Assembly (NCBI GenBank): GCA_947000775.1
Contig: CAMQGK010000299.1
Coordinates: forward strand, 4,725,501 to 4,789,500
Origin: Pterois miles
Lineage: Eukaryota > Chordata > Actinopteri > Perciformes > Scorpaenidae
Direction of reading: 5' to 3'
DNA: 64,000 nucleotides
Shown here: one piece after another, positions 13,541 through 25,386 of the stretch
Position numbering within the stretch: the first letter of the stretch is position 1
Layout of the letters: each line of letters begins with the position of its first letter
Program-made: the position numbers and the translations under genes
Notes under the pieces: generated by a model
Seen by the model: only the letters and a program-made list of their open reading frames with translations
The model's database searches: none
Told to the model about the DNA's origin: nothing

Positions 13541-13877
13541 ACACACACACACACACACACACGCTGCAAAGGGCGCCCCACTTTCCCCCATCAACCCACA
13601 ATTGAGCACGGCGTCGAGATTCCAATCAGGGTTGTGCCAGCAGACTGAGGGGATTATTTATGCTGGAAAGGAGAAGGGAACCTCGAGGAGGGAAAGAGAT
13701 GTGTGGGGGTTTTTCACATTTCTATACTTGTGAGAACCAGAAGGTCTATCTTTATGGATAGAGAGCGGAGCAAAATCCTTGAAAGTAAACATTTGTCCAG
13801 TTAAAGAGCCAATTTACAGTTAAAGCCTGGGTTTATGGTTTACTAGGTTTAGGTTTAGGTTTGGGAAAACGTAAAGG
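10857..13877. other. Non-coding, one (CA)n tract
   Basis: No supported exon. Short open frames around 12173-12546 occur on both strands in pyrimidine-rich sequence and look like chance. Confidence 0.45.
13480..13562 (+). repeat. (CA)n microsatellite, ~83 bp
   Basis: Almost pure CA with one AGAC interruption near 13535. Confidence 0.95.
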
Positions 13878-14336
13878 TTAATGGGACAGTGGCGGCATCT
13901 GGTGGTGTGGTTGCAGACTGCAACCGCCTGACGACCTGTCCGTTCACTCCTCCCTTTCCAAGACTGCGAGAACAAGAGTCCCCCCCACTTCAAACCATGG
14001 TAATGCCATTCGCCTCACTCAGAGGCCATCCTTACCGTAACATTATTTTTTTTTTTTTATAACGGTTCACGTTATCGCGGTTTCACAAGAGCAGAAGTCT
14101 CTCTCTAGAGCCGGTGTTTGGATTGTCCATTCTGGGCTACTGTAGAAACACGTTGGAGCAACATGGCAGACTCCATAAAGAGGACTCACTGCCTCTGTGG
14201 ATACGAGGGCTCATTCTAAGCTAACTAAAACATTACAACTCTTCATTTCAGGCGATTATACACTAATAAAAACATAGTTATGAATATTATATTTCTGCTA
14301 ATGACTCACCCCAAATGCTACACACTGTTGCTTTAA
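13878..14336 (+). mobile_element. TTAA-flanked MITE, family A copy 1
   Basis: It starts TTAATGGGACAGT and ends CTACACACTGTTGCTTTAA. The interior shares GGTTGCAGACTGCAACC, CTCAGAGGCCATCCTTACCG and GGGCTACTGTAGAAACA with the copy at 36864. Compared with that copy, a short piece after GACAGT (about GTGTAGGATTT) is missing, and a poly-T run (14046-14059) has expanded inside. No coding capacity. Confidence 0.72.
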
Positions 14337-15177
14337 GCATTTCAAAGAGTAAGTAAGAAACATACTCATATGACACATTCACATCCACGTGAGTTAAACC
14401 AGCGTTGGCGATCAATCTGAATGAGTCAATAGGCATCATCCAGCCTGGCATCACACTCACAAAAGATGTTTATATTAGGGATGTGAATCAGATCTAAAGT
14501 TATTGAGGTTTAAACGACATTTAAGGGAGTACTCAACTAGTCTGAAAGAATGTTCCTGCGTGTTAGCAGTGTGGGAAGTTTAGAACGTTCATCCCACTTG
14601 CCTCCAGTCTTAAAAATTTAAAGACCATGTCCTACATAGGAGGAGGCTCCTGTAATGGGAATTTAGAAATGCAGAAAATGCAGAACCTTCAGCTGGCCAC
14701 CATTATGGTTCCTACTGAGCAACAGCGCCAGTAACATTTTGTTTAAGGTTAAGTGGGGGACAACTCTGTGAGGTCGCCTGACGAGAACAAAATTGAAATG
14801 CTGAGTTGGCTTAAAAGCAATTTAATCCTGAAATCATATTTGTACAATTGCGAGCCAGCAGCAAACTATGAGCATCCAAAGTGTTGAGATGTTTTTGGGA
14901 ACGCTGATCAAATCTTGATGTGTGGTTTCAAACATGGAGGGAGAGATTGAGCTTGTTGTGCAACATAATAGAAAGAAGTTTTCCCTGAGAAATCCCTCAG
15001 CTAATGTGGTTGTGGGGATATTATGGAGTGTTTGTATGTTGCGTTGTTACGTGTGTGAGACAGAAACTGTGTGTGCACGCTTTTGTATTTAAAGCTGGAA
15101 TGGAAAAGGCTATGCACTGCTAGAATAGCAGTGAGCATAGCAAGTACTCCAAATTAAGCTTGCTTTCTCCCTTTGCA

Positions 15178-15211
<34 letters not shown>
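15178..15211 (+). repeat. (CT)n(CA)n compound microsatellite
   Basis: Seven or so CT units pass into CA units. Confidence 0.85.
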
Positions 15212-15212
<1 letters not shown>

Positions 15213-15465
15213 ATCGTGGCCAGGATGCCTTACCAAAACAATGGCTGTCTCTGCCCGCTCAGTTCTTTGGCCTGGCAGCCTGCTCTTGGGAAGTTCTCAA
15301 ACAACCCAACATCACTGCAGCCAAGCCACATCAAATAAGCACACACACATACAGAAAGAGGGATGAATGCTGCTAATATTCACACAAGTATACACTTCGT
15401 ATTTGTGAAACGCACACTGGATCAACAGTACGGGTACAAGCACACTTTGCCGTTGGTAATGTGCG

Positions 15466-15489
15466 CACACACACACACACACACACACT
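15466..15489 (+). repeat. (CA)n microsatellite
   Basis: Pure CA run of about 12 units. Confidence 0.85.
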
Positions 15490-15784
15490 AGATCAACTGT
15501 ACAAACAGTCACACACTCAGATAGTCGGCCAGCGGCAGTCTCCTATGGCCCGCTGAGTTAGCTCCCTCTCCTACCACCATTACCACTATTGTAAATACTC
15601 CTCAATATGTATTTACACTGGGATTTCAAAACCCTGGAAAAAAAATGAGGTGAAAAGAAAAAAAAAAAAGGCTGGAAAAATGAAGGAATGTGTTTCACGT
15701 CGGTCAGACAGCGGGAACCCTCAGTCCTTATTATCTTTCTGCCAGGATTTGCCTTGGATTGTCCCTCTGGGGGATGAGATAGAG

Positions 15785-17250
15785 CAGTGGTTCCCAACCT
15801 TTTTTTCCTTGGAGCCCCCCAACTACTTGTATCTAAAGCTGGGCGCCTCCAGCCCGCACACAAACAAGAATAAGTGATTCATTCCTCATCGTCAAAAATT
15901 AACTTTAATTATAATTATTTCCATTGATTATTACAACCTTACCATGTGTCTTTACTAGTATATGCTATAAAATATTTTAAAACCCCAACAGATTCAGCTT
16001 ACACCTACCTTACCAAAACAATGATTATTCATTATCAATCATTGTCAGTCAAATAATTATATGATTAATCAGTACCTATATATACAGTATATCAATCTCC
16101 CTCAGACCAATTTCCTATAATGGGCAGTTTGTTGCATATCCACATGTACATCTTGTCAACACTGGTTTTGACACAGCTGTGCATGTCTTAATTTGGCTCT
16201 ATAACAATCCATAATATATTCCTTACATTTTTTTACTCATACTGTTCATTCATAAACTAACAACCACCTTGGGCTTGCATAACTTGTGTGATGCTAATGA
16301 CAGCCAGCCTAAAGTCCTGGTGTTTGACTCTGCTACAGGCCTTTGTTTTTACTGTTACCAGGGTGCTAAGGAAGTCTTCAACAGGTATGTAGTGCCGAAT
16401 GGGAGAATAACCCTTGTAACTGCGTGTTTGGCCAGTCTGGCTGCGACAGCCAAAACATCTCATATCCATTTTCTTGGAAATATTTCTTCGACGTTGAATT
16501 GTCTTGAAGGTCAGCAATCTCATCTTCGCAGTTGAGGTATTCCACGTCCTCCAGGATGGAACTGTAGGGGTACATCACCCATGATTCATTTGATAAGCAC
16601 TTGTCAGCATCTGCAAAATGGGACTTAATTTCCTCCTGGAGCAAGTTCACATGCCAGGTAAGCTCAGTGTAAAGTCGCACGCATAGTGCCACCAAGCTGT
16701 TTTATCAGGAGAGGAAATTGTTGGAGCTCCCCTTTTTACATTTTCCTAACTCTGTACTCCAGTTTGTGCACAAAAGTGTGCAGAGCATCTTAACATGATC
16801 AATTCAGGACCCTGCCTCCGCTTGTTTGTCTCACCGTACAGAGCAAATGTGTATGCTATGCAGTTTTTAACCACAACAAACACAGTGGTCGATTGTGATG
16901 TTGCAAGAACTCCTTTATTTTTTTTCCTACAGTTCCATAAAATGCACAATGACTTGTGTCAACCAGCGCACCTCTGTGTTTAATCCTCATACAGCTGGGC
17001 AAACGTTCTCTTGTTAAGTGAGTCTTAATGAAGTTTGAAACTTTGGGTGGCGAGTTTGGGGACTTTTGTGATGTGCGTAGAGTTGAACACAGAGTTGCAG
17101 GATGTCAAAATGCTCTGGAGCATTTCCAGCTGTGTGTGGAGTCGTGCCATGTCCACATCTTTGCCGTGCATTTGGATGGCAATGTTGTTGGGGATGAAAA
17201 TGCTTTATTCAAGCACCAGTGCACGGATCACAGAGGTTGAGAGGTCACAG
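15785..17250 (-). mobile_element. Degenerate hAT (Charlie-like) DNA transposon
   Basis: The left edge at 15785 starts CAGTGGTTCCCAACCTTTTT, the kind of terminal sequence typical of Charlie-type hAT elements. It is followed by decayed transposase fragments on the minus strand at 16257-16695 and about 17030-17240. A possible degraded right end (GGTTGAGAGGTCACAG) lies near 17235-17250, but it is weak and no convincing 8-bp target duplication is visible. Frames are broken in several places, so the element is old and cannot encode an active enzyme. The right boundary is uncertain. Confidence 0.6.
16257..16695 (-). pseudogene. Decayed hAT-family transposase, C-terminal part, frameshifted
   Basis: Seen: two overlapping minus-strand frames carry pieces of what looks like one protein. 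The upstream one contains EDEIADLQDNSTSKKYFQEN followed by GYEMFWLSQ. The other contains FLSTLVTVKTKACSRV followed by FRLAVISIT. Known of the family: C-terminal transposase regions of hAT elements, including the ZBED5/SCAND3/FAM200-like domesticated relatives, have a similar order, with an acidic E-x-E-L-x-x-L-Q stretch, an F-W-x-S stretch, and a final FSTL-x-x-I-K-x-K-x-R-x-R / LRVAL-x-x-I block used in dimerisation. The match is by eye. A frameshift near 16400 to 16500 separates the two pieces, so it is not functional. A weaker piece of the same kind (QMHGKDVDMARLHTQLEML) lies upstream on the minus strand near 17130-17200. Confidence 0.6.
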
Positions 17251-17507
17251 AGGTGTGACCTACTAGGTAACCTACTATATATGAGAGAGGACAAAAAAAT
17301 CTTTTTAACAGTTTTGCATACAGACTTTTGTATGAATTATCCAGTTAGTGTGTTATTATGACCACAGGCTAGGAACAAATGAGTACTGTGTCTCTGTATC
17401 TGTGCTCGTCTTTCTCCTGTCGTCTCTGCTCATTTCCAACTGATTCAAAATGTAAAGATGGTGCTCTTTTCACATGTTAAAGCTCATTGGCATGTTTGTT
17501 TCTTTAC

Positions 17508-17580
17508 CTGTGGTTAGTAGATAAGATGTAGCTCATTTGGTCGACTAAATTCTTCCTCTTTTCCTCGGTGATCCTCTGAT
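17508..17580 (-). CDS. Candidate exon, possibly an alternative to 41074 plus 22288
   Basis: Seen: the minus strand shows an acceptor (GCGTCTTGTGTCTCAG, AG at 17581-17582), 73 open nucleotides and a donor CACAG/GTAAAG at 17503-17508. Read from phase 1 to phase 2 it gives QRITEEKRKNLVDQM followed by SYILSTNH, a charged, helix-prone peptide. Its end phase joins the exon at 3951. Its start phase does not join the exon at 22288 (which ends in phase 2) but does join the exon at 43271 (which ends in phase 1). So it fits only if the 41074 and 22288 blocks are skipped. It could be an alternative exon, a cryptic exon or chance. The decayed hAT element lies immediately downstream on the minus strand. 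The acceptor has only a short pyrimidine tract. No protein family is recognised. Confidence 0.4.
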
Positions 17581-18087
17581 CTGAGACACAAGACGCTGTG
17601 TTTGACCGACCCCATTCAGGACTTTGTGTACTGTACGCTGAATGAAATACATGAAACCTGTGAATTAAATGTTGCTGGGCTCCTGTGGCACCTGTAACCA
17701 CGGCAACAAGCAGCTGTTGCTGGGAGGAAAAGTCCTTCAACTGTGAGGGAACGCGGCGTTAAAACAGCAGCTGGGTCTGACACGCAGCGCCTTTAGAGTG
17801 AAAAGAGTGAGAGGAATTGAGCGTCTCATGGTTATCTCAGCAATGGAGCGGCTTTATATATTATCAGAGTGATCGTCTACAGTTTTAAGAGAGACAGCTG
17901 GTGTATCCACTAGATAGTAAACACTATGGACAATACACAACGTTTTCCATATGCCAGAAGAAAGGATCTTTAAAGCTGTTTAACTGTGGAGCTGAGAAAT
18001 TACACTTTACAAGAATATGGTTTTACTATCTAAACAAAACTAAGTCAGGCACATTGCTGGAGAACAAATATCCCTCCTTACACACAA

Positions 18088-18134
<47 letters not shown>

Positions 18135-20664
18135 CAGTACGTCACCCCCATATGAAAACGATTACATGGCCTGCTCCCGTGAATAAATTAGTCTAATCAA
18201 GTTCTCTCTTCCCTGACATCCGTGCCTAAATCCCTTGCTCCATGAAAAACGCGAAGCATCCCCCAGCCTCCAAGACACCGCCAGTACCCCATCCTTCCAT
18301 TATTCCTTCCTTCCTGTACTGTCTGCACCCTGCATAAAGTAGGAAAGACGAGTTAAGTCAAGAAAGTAACGTTTTCTTATGGAGCGCAAGCTTTCAATTC
18401 AAGTCTGATGATCTCGGTGACCAACTGAGGTCAATTTAGGTGTTAAAATCCATATTGAAAACTGTGATCAGTCAATTCAAAAACAGAAAAAAATGAGATA
18501 AAAAGGCAATTTGAAACTCTATAAAAACTCTATTGTCTTGAAAAAGCATTGAAACATGTTCAGTAAAAATGCATGCAAAATGCGGTAAACTGGATCCATG
18601 TAAACTGGCTTAATTGTGTTGCCCAGCTTTGTGCAGGAATCCTCTTTGCCCCTGAGTTTGGTTCTGTGTGCATTAAGATACCAAAACAGGTGTAATGTGA
18701 GACCTTTTAGTACACCTGGTAATAAGCCTTGCAGAGGGAGTCTGAACCACTTGTAAATGATCCAGCGATTACCTGCTACGGCATGTAAAAAGAGAGTTGC
18801 CGCGGTTCACGGGGGATGAAATAAAGGCTTGAATATCCCCTCCATCTGGAGGAACAATGAGCCAGAGTTTAGCAATATTCCATCCGTAAGAAGGTAAGAG
18901 AGGAACAGCTCAAATCCTTGACGTGCTGGTCGAGCATAAGGGAATGAATAGATTGAATGAGGAAACAATCCTTCACCACGTGGGACAGCAAATATTTTGC
19001 TGCACTGAGATGCAGAAAATGCACCTATTACGATTATATTCAATCATTTTTATTAACATTAATGTTACTGACATAGTAGAGAGAGGATATACTCTCAAAA
19101 AACTAATTATCTTCCCAATGGAAAGCTAAAGGCAGAATAAGAGCCAGAACAGAGAGGAAGTGTCTGTTATTATGGTGAAGGAAGAGATAATACAGACGGG
19201 AGAATAAAAAGCACACACAAACACATACATAATCCCTGTATGTTGCCATATGTCTCTTTGGTTAATGATTATTTTGGGATGAAGAACATGTACATGCATG
19301 CGCGTGCATACTGCTAACCCATTTAACATACTGTATCTGTTCATTTACGCTCATTCACATGTTTCGGCTGGTATAAATAAGGGTATACTGAACACTCGTC
19401 TCTTTCCCTCTTCTTCAGGGGAAGACTCCTGTTACTTGATGGCTACACTGGTTCTCAAATACAGCTGCTTGTCTCCTGGCAACAGATGTCTCCACTTCTG
19501 GCACACCGAGTGCTCACCGTGCCAGCACACCTGGCACATCAGACACATCGGATATGACAAAAATGAAGTATACATTACATCTATGATGCAGCACATGTCC
19601 CACTGTCAGGACCAAAGCCTCAAACACACAGGCAGACACACAAAGGCCAACCTGCTGTGAGTTTCATTATTGGGAAACAAGTCAAGTGAACTCTTCTTTG
19701 ATTCAGCCTGATTACTCCATTTTTTGTTTGTTAAAGATCCAAGTTAAATGAGGTGATTTCAGGACATCGCACACACACTGTATACACACTCATACTCCAT
19801 GTTTAGATGGCAAAGGCCTGTTGCTATGAAACCATTCGGGCATATAGTTCAAATATGCAGCTGAAAGCTGTATTTGACTCAAGAAAATAAATGACCACAA
19901 CTGAGACTGCTTGTGCAAAGATACACAATTGATCATCTCAAGAGCACCTGGCTGAATGTACTCAACAAACACAGGTTACACTCATTGAAGCTCCAATTCA
20001 AGCGATGGTGTAGCGTTCAAAGGACAGGTTTCAAATCTTTGCGTGGGCTAATTTGTCCAAAGTGAGGTATCCTGAAATGTGTTGGACAGGGATAAAGAGA
20101 AAAAATAACCACTTCAAGCATTCATTCCCAGGTGCACGGACCATGCTGGCTGCACTGCTGATAGGAGGAAACAGACAGGAGAGAGATGTGTTGTGAAAGT
20201 AAGTATGGGTGTCCATGGCTTCGGTTGCTGAGCAACTAAAACATACAGCTAATTTTGATTGATTTAAGTTCCCGCCCCGCTCGTTTTTCGCCGTTGTTGA
20301 TCGACAGTGATCTGCAGTGCACCTCAAATGTTGAATTAGTTTCTATATTTTTCACACAGTGATCTCAGATGTGCACAAAGGCTTGTTTTCCATTAAAACG
20401 CTATTTTTTTATCCTGTTATTGGCCCCAACGTTGTACAGTTGCAAATGTTATTGGAAAGCACTGATAGAGTAATTAGCAAAGCAAATGGTTACTGAGTGA
20501 CTGAGAGAATATTTTCACAGTATTATAGAGTAGAGTCAGTGTTGAGTTTGCATAAACAGCAAATAGCAGTAATGGGCAAATTTAATGGCAGCAGGTCACT
20601 AAACTATGATCAAATAAAAAACTGGGGATATAAAGGACTATCTCAAATAATGCAGAGTTGTTCC
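17581..20664. other. Non-coding, one (CA)n tract
   Basis: Upstream of the 17508 exon candidate. The 120-codon plus-strand frame at 19298 has no splice context or recognisable motif. Confidence 0.45.
18086..18131 (+). repeat. (CA)n microsatellite
   Basis: About 22 CA units after a short imperfect lead. Confidence 0.9.
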
Positions 20665-20742
20665 CTAACCAATGTGAGGGTCAAAAAAGACAGGAGGCAA
20701 ATTTGTGATATTGGGCTATGTAAATAATACAGACTTGACCTA
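20665..20742 (+). mobile_element. Truncated 3' tail of a non-LTR retrotransposon
   Basis: The block contains GAGGCAAATTTGTGATATTG and GGGCTATGTAAATAATACAG, then ACTTGACC. This is a 5'-truncated tail of the family also seen at 29870-30038, 52770-53018 and 60519-60568. No reverse transcriptase remains, so the clade (possibly a Rex or L2-type LINE) cannot be told. Confidence 0.5.
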
Positions 20743-21040
20743 ATCCTTGTATTTTGTTGATACCAGTTAAAGCAGCAGGTAGAAAGGAGGTAGGAGGAGA
20801 ACATATGATTAAAAAAGGTATTCTTATAAAACAGTCACTATATCCAGAGAGTAGTGCATGACACAAGTAATCTGAAAAAAAACAAAACAATGAAACAAAC
20901 AATGAATGAAAATGCTCTCGATGGCATCTGCAGGATTTCACAGAGAGGAGGAAAACAACCAATCAGAGCCAAGCTGGAGTAAGGCCTGTTTCTCTCCTCA
21001 AATGTTTTCTGAGTCATCTCGTAGTGTACTGTTACTGTTA

Positions 21041-21168
21041 TGAAATGGATTATGGTTCAGGCTTTGACACACAACTTACTTTTCAACCACACATACAATC
21101 AATATACACAAATTCTTGACTTGAAAAACTAGTTCAAATTGAGCTGCTTAATGTTCTACTTGAACCTC
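21041..21168 (+). repeat. Left arm of a local direct duplication
   Basis: It contains GAAATGGATTATGGTTCAGG and, after an extra ~45 bp, AAATTCTTGACTTGAAAAAC and TAGTTCAAATTGAGCTGCTT. The same two blocks recur at 21842-21922 without the extra stretch, in the same orientation about 0.8 kb away. Confidence 0.65.
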
Positions 21169-21199
21169 CTTCCTACCTACTACCTACTAATCTACTTGT

Positions 21200-21485
21200 T
21201 TAGCTGTAAAAAGAGAAAGTTTTTGACCTGGCATGTTGAGATCAGTTGAGGAAATACCAAGCACCACCCACCAGCCAATAGGAACGCTCAATAAGAAAGC
21301 TCTTTCTGAAATGACCTGTGATTGGTCAAAGTCTCCCGTCACAGGCTAGATATTTGTAAATCCTGATAACGGAGCCATGAGGAGGTGCAGAAGTATAGCT
21401 TTCTCTCAGAATACTTGAATTATAATATGCTGAAAGATTATTATGGATTTTTGAGACGAAGACAATCTGCCCGCTGAAGCTTTAA
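21200..21485 (-). mobile_element. MITE remnant with one recognisable end
   Basis: The right edge reads CTGCCCGCTGAAGCTTTAAG. The interior has CCAGCCAATAGGAACGCTC, ATGACCTGTGATTGGTCAAA and ATTTGTAAATCCTGATAACG, which I recognise from a common fish MITE. The opposite end is not clear. The remnant sits between the two arms of the 21041/21842 duplication. Confidence 0.45.
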
Positions 21486-21841
21486 GATGCAGACTGAGTC
21501 TAACAGTGGCGTCTCACAGAAAAAGGTCCTCGTGAATCATAATTCCAGAGAAGATGTCACTGTCAAGATATCACTTGGCAGAGGCACCCTAAGGTGCTGA
21601 AAACACTACACAACTCAATTAGAAACGAATAAAAACTTAAAAGCTGCAAATTTCCTAATTATTATGGTTAATTTCATAACTTTAACTTTCATAACTTTCA
21701 TTTAATTTTGGGAATTATTGATATGGTATAAAAACTGAGTGCTTTTGTTCCAGGTGGCAAATTAAAAGACGATTTCTACTCTGATCAATCCAAACGGTAC
21801 TATGGTGAATAATTAGAGTGACTGGGAAGCATTACTGCTGT

Positions 21842-21922
21842 GGAATGGATTATGGTTCAGGTCAAATTCTTGACTTGAAAAACTAGTTCAAATTGAGCTG
21901 CTTAATTTTCTACTTGAACCAC
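21842..21922 (+). repeat. Right arm of a local direct duplication
   Basis: GGAATGGATTATGGTTCAGG is joined directly to TCAAATTCTTGACTTGAAAA and AGTTCAAATTGAGCTGCTTA. This matches the arm at 21041-21168 minus a ~45-bp internal segment. The origin could be a tandem duplication or two copies of the same short repeat. Confidence 0.65.
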
Positions 21923-22287
21923 AATGACACATCAGGTATCAGTTATGCCACAGAGGTCAGTGAGCCAGTGAATGTGTTATATTTTCACGGCAGCATGTGG
22001 CTTACATTACTCAAGATTAGTATGTAACTTAATGTCGTTACAACAAGACAGAATGACGTCCAGTATGGACTGTTACTGTTAAGTTTAGTTGTTGTTGCCA
22101 CCATAGCAAGAGATCATGGGGGCAACAACCATTGGGGATTACATAAAGTCTGTGGGAGCCATTGATTTTCAACCATGTCCAAGTCTTTGGTCTCCTTTGC
22201 TGTTTTCTTGAAATTAAATATAGACAAAAGAGAAGAATGCATGGATGGATGGAGATGCACAGACAGGTGAGGACAGCTGGGACTTAC

Positions 22288-22328
22288 TTCTTGTGCTGAT
22301 TCTCCTTTCGGTCAGCAGAGCCCAGGCT
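22288..22328 (-). CDS. Candidate 41-nt small exon
   Basis: Seen: on the minus strand a long, nearly pure pyrimidine tract (TGTTTTTCTTCTCTTATTTCCAG, of which the last 20 bases are most telling) ends at 22329-22330. It is followed by 41 nucleotides and a near-perfect donor AA/GTAAGT at 22282-22289. Read from phase 0 it encodes SLGSADRKENQHK plus two bases; those bases join the first base of the 3951 exon to make a Lys codon. The result is a polar, basic stretch that runs naturally into SESGISKF. The strong signals on both sides and the phase match support it. Its short length means that frame and peptide character alone prove little. One other frame is open across it, but that frame would not join the 3951 exon. 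Confidence 0.5.
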
Positions 22329-23194
22329 CTGGAAATAAGAGAAGAAAAACAGACATTACAATCACCGTCTACGACGGGCGCTCTCCACCCAATTTTCTAC
22401 CGCCAACATATAGTTAAGGGTCTGCACAAAAGGTACTGACCTCAATCAAAGCATCAGCAAGTTCATTAACCTTAAAAACAATCCAATTACACAAACACAA
22501 GACAGGGATATCCTGCGTTCCCCCTTAATTGAGTCTGGCTTATTACAGTCGAGGTGACCAACAGTAATGTCTCAACCCTCCCACTAATCTGGCAACACCA
22601 ATCAAATGATCAGTGCCACCCTGTGAGAGCCAATTACATGGGTAATGACCTCGTCTCCAGCAAAAAATAATTAGCTCCCTAGCTCCACACGTTATTCACA
22701 TATATTAATCAAAATGTGGTGTGCAAGCATTTAGGAAGGAAAACATGTGTGAGGAGGCAAGAAGAGCGGGTTTAAACGCCATTTGCCCAATAATGATGAC
22801 AACTGAGTTCAGAAACTCCAGGTGCAAAAATAATACAACCTGCCAGCTCTGCTCAACAGGGGCCATTTGAATACATCCCTCTGGCAGAGCCAACTTATTA
22901 GGCACAGAACACACACACACTGATATAAAACACACACAGATACACAGCGGTGCAGACACACAGTATCCCCCTGCTGTCCACATCTTCTGGAGGTGTACAG
23001 CCCTCAGCGGTGACACGTGCTGAGACAGACAGCAGCGCACACAGACACCCAACACATATCCATAACTGGCCTGAGGCTGGAGATATTTTTGCAGCAAAAT
23101 TCTTTGCATTTTCATCTCAATCAAGGAGGTTAAATCAGGCAATGCTCCAGCATCAAAATACAAAATATTACAATGCTTTCCAGGCTCACAAGCC
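22329..23194. other. Non-coding
   Basis: Holds a 167-codon minus-strand open frame (22705-23208) that shows no motif and runs into the MITE at 23195, so it is not called. Confidence 0.45.
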
Positions 23195-23909
23195 ATGTTT
23201 CCATGCAACTGTCAAGCTAATTTTAAGCAAACTTTTGAAATGTCACAAAAAAAAAGAAAATTAGGTGCATTTCCATCAACTGGTTTGGAGGGAATAAACT
23301 CGGCTACAGTATAGTTTAATAAGAAGTTGGCGCTACATGGCTGTAATCTGCCAGTAAACAGAGTAGAAGAAGTAGAGGCTACGAACTGGAAACAAAACAA
23401 GTCAAGGTCGTGTCTAGAAGCTACCAGTCCTAACCTTAACAATCCAGGTTAATGCCTAACCTTAAACATTTCACGAGTGTTGCAATTTACGTGTTACCTA
23501 CTAGACAAGTCAGCTTGGCCATCTAACCCTTCTACGACGGAAAAATGGAGAGAGGTCTTCAGAAATTTGTTTCAATTGGTCAAGTTTTAATTGTTTTTTC
23601 ATGTCAGCTAGTTTTGATCATGTTTCATGCCATCCAGAGTTATGGGAATATCCAAAAAAATGCTGACAACTGAAGTAACTGATCAGTCATGCGAGTGAAA
23701 TGCTTGCTTTGTGAGAATGTATTCAACAAAGGTGTCTTCCATTTCCCATTTAGCGCATCAACTCTTTTTTGAAATGCAAAAAATGCCTCAAACGAGCATA
23801 ACAACATTTGTTCGCAATTGAGTATATTTTTTTGAATTTTGCCATTTCCATGCAGCTTTTCTAATATGGTACTTCAAAATGTGCTTAAAAATATGTGCAT
23901 GGAAACACA
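23195..23909. mobile_element. MITE-like element with TGTTTCCATGCA ends
   Basis: The left end has ATGTTTCCATGCAACTG and the right end has ATGTGCATGGAAACACAT, imperfect inverted repeats of about 14 bp. A second inverted match near the ends (AATTTTAAGCAAACTTTTGAAAT versus its complement around 23866-23888, given here in outline) supports a terminal palindrome. The interior is AT-rich and non-coding. Confidence 0.5.
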
Positions 23910-25176
23910 TCTATTGAGACCTATTGAGACATAGTTACAGACTCCTAAACCCTTCATTTTGCTAATTAAAGATGGTGCCAGTGTGCACTGGGCCAGTGGC
24001 AGGGCACACTGCAGACAAGCTGCCAATCATTCGAGCTGCCAATCGAGCCCAGCTCGGTAAAGTTTGAACCCAGACCTGCTTGTGAGATGGTGGTAAAGGC
24101 ACGGATGCATTCAGAGGACTGGATACCATATTTAAAGATGGTGCCCCATTCATCATTTTGAAATGATTATGTATGGAAAATAGTCGCTCTGGACCGCCTT
24201 GCATCACATGACTTGCAATTCCAACTGTGGCCACCACGCCTCACAACCAAGCCCTGTTGCTGGGGCATCTGTGCAGGCAGCCTGTTCTGTCCATATCTCA
24301 TGTCATATCACAGGTCTTGGGTACACGTACTGTGTGGGTGTCTCCAAGAATACCTGCTATTTTGGTTCATGTAGGTACAGCAGTGCAAATTGCAAAAGGG
24401 CTGGCTGAAGTTGAATATAGATGGGAGGATGTGGTGATTAATAAATATACTGACAGTCCATCACATCACTGGTCTCATCACTCGCTCTGAAACAGCTCTG
24501 CCGACCGCAGTGACACATGACGGCAATAGCTAAACAAATAGAAATTCTTCTCCGAGAAATCGTATTGTTGGATGGTACAGAGGGGCACGACCTGAACACG
24601 CAACAAGACAATGACGATAGAAATGAATAAGAAAAAAATAGCTTGGTGAAGCAGTTTGTATAATAAATGGTTACATCATATCTGTTGTTCCAGTTTTACA
24701 ACAGGTCTGGTTTGTGTTCAGAAAGGCAAAACTCATGCGGTCCAGAAACTGTAAACAAACTCAGATGGTGAAAATGTCATTTGATTATTGGTCAGAGAGA
24801 TGGGGGGTAAAACGGCAAAAAAGACAACAAAGTGCTCCTAATTTCTAGCTGGATATCATAAATCATGGAGCACCATCAGGTTCTGTTCATGTTGGTGTTG
24901 ATCTGGAACACATCTGCAGCGGTTATTAAATAAGTTATTAATGCAGGCATACCTCAGTTTTCTTATACACCTTCTGGAGTAAGTGAGTAATGTTCTCTTC
25001 CACCCAGATATCCAGGAGGCATCTGACTGCATCGTGAGTCCAGGTTTGTCCCCTACCACTCAGTATTTTGCTAGCTAACATGCTAAAGGCCACCATTCAC
25101 CAAAAGAGGAAAAGGAGGCATTCTTTTAACCAATGAAATGACAGATAAAGTGGTTCGCTTCCTGTGATTGGTTTGA
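23910..25176. other. Non-coding
   Basis: A tandem CTATTGAGAC pair at 23911-23930 borders the MITE. Nothing else supported. Confidence 0.4.
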
Positions 25177-25386
25177 GTGGTGTTCACACCAGAAACGTTA
25201 AAGTTAACTTGACAGTGGACCGAGACCCCTTCAAGGCAGACCAGGGAGCGATTGTTTGGACCACACCAGGATTCGATTCCTGCGTTCAGACCAACCCAAA
25301 TGAGCCGCACCAAGAGGGTGAACGCTCCAGGGTTCGGACTACCGGACTAGCCGGACTAAACAAGGATGGTGTGAACGCACCCTTAG
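25177..25386. mobile_element. Short MITE with GTGTTCACACC termini
   Basis: The left end GTGGTGTTCACACCAGAAAC pairs with the right end GATGGTGTGAACGCACCCTTA. The CTAAGGGTGCGTTCACACC type of end is common in fish MITEs. The left edge seems shortened. No ORF of interest. Confidence 0.5.

Larger units (their letters stand above)
14337..15784. other. Non-coding, microsatellites only
   Basis: Nothing beyond the CT/CA tracts at 15178 and 15466. Confidence 0.45.

Noticed and set aside
13842..13862. TTTAGG repeats suggesting interstitial telomere
   Set aside because: Only two to three imperfect units, and the same text occurs in dispersed fish repeats in this window.
22705..23208. 167-codon minus-strand frame
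   Set aside because: It runs into the MITE at 23195, contains CA-repeat derived Val/Cys runs, and has no motif or splice signals.
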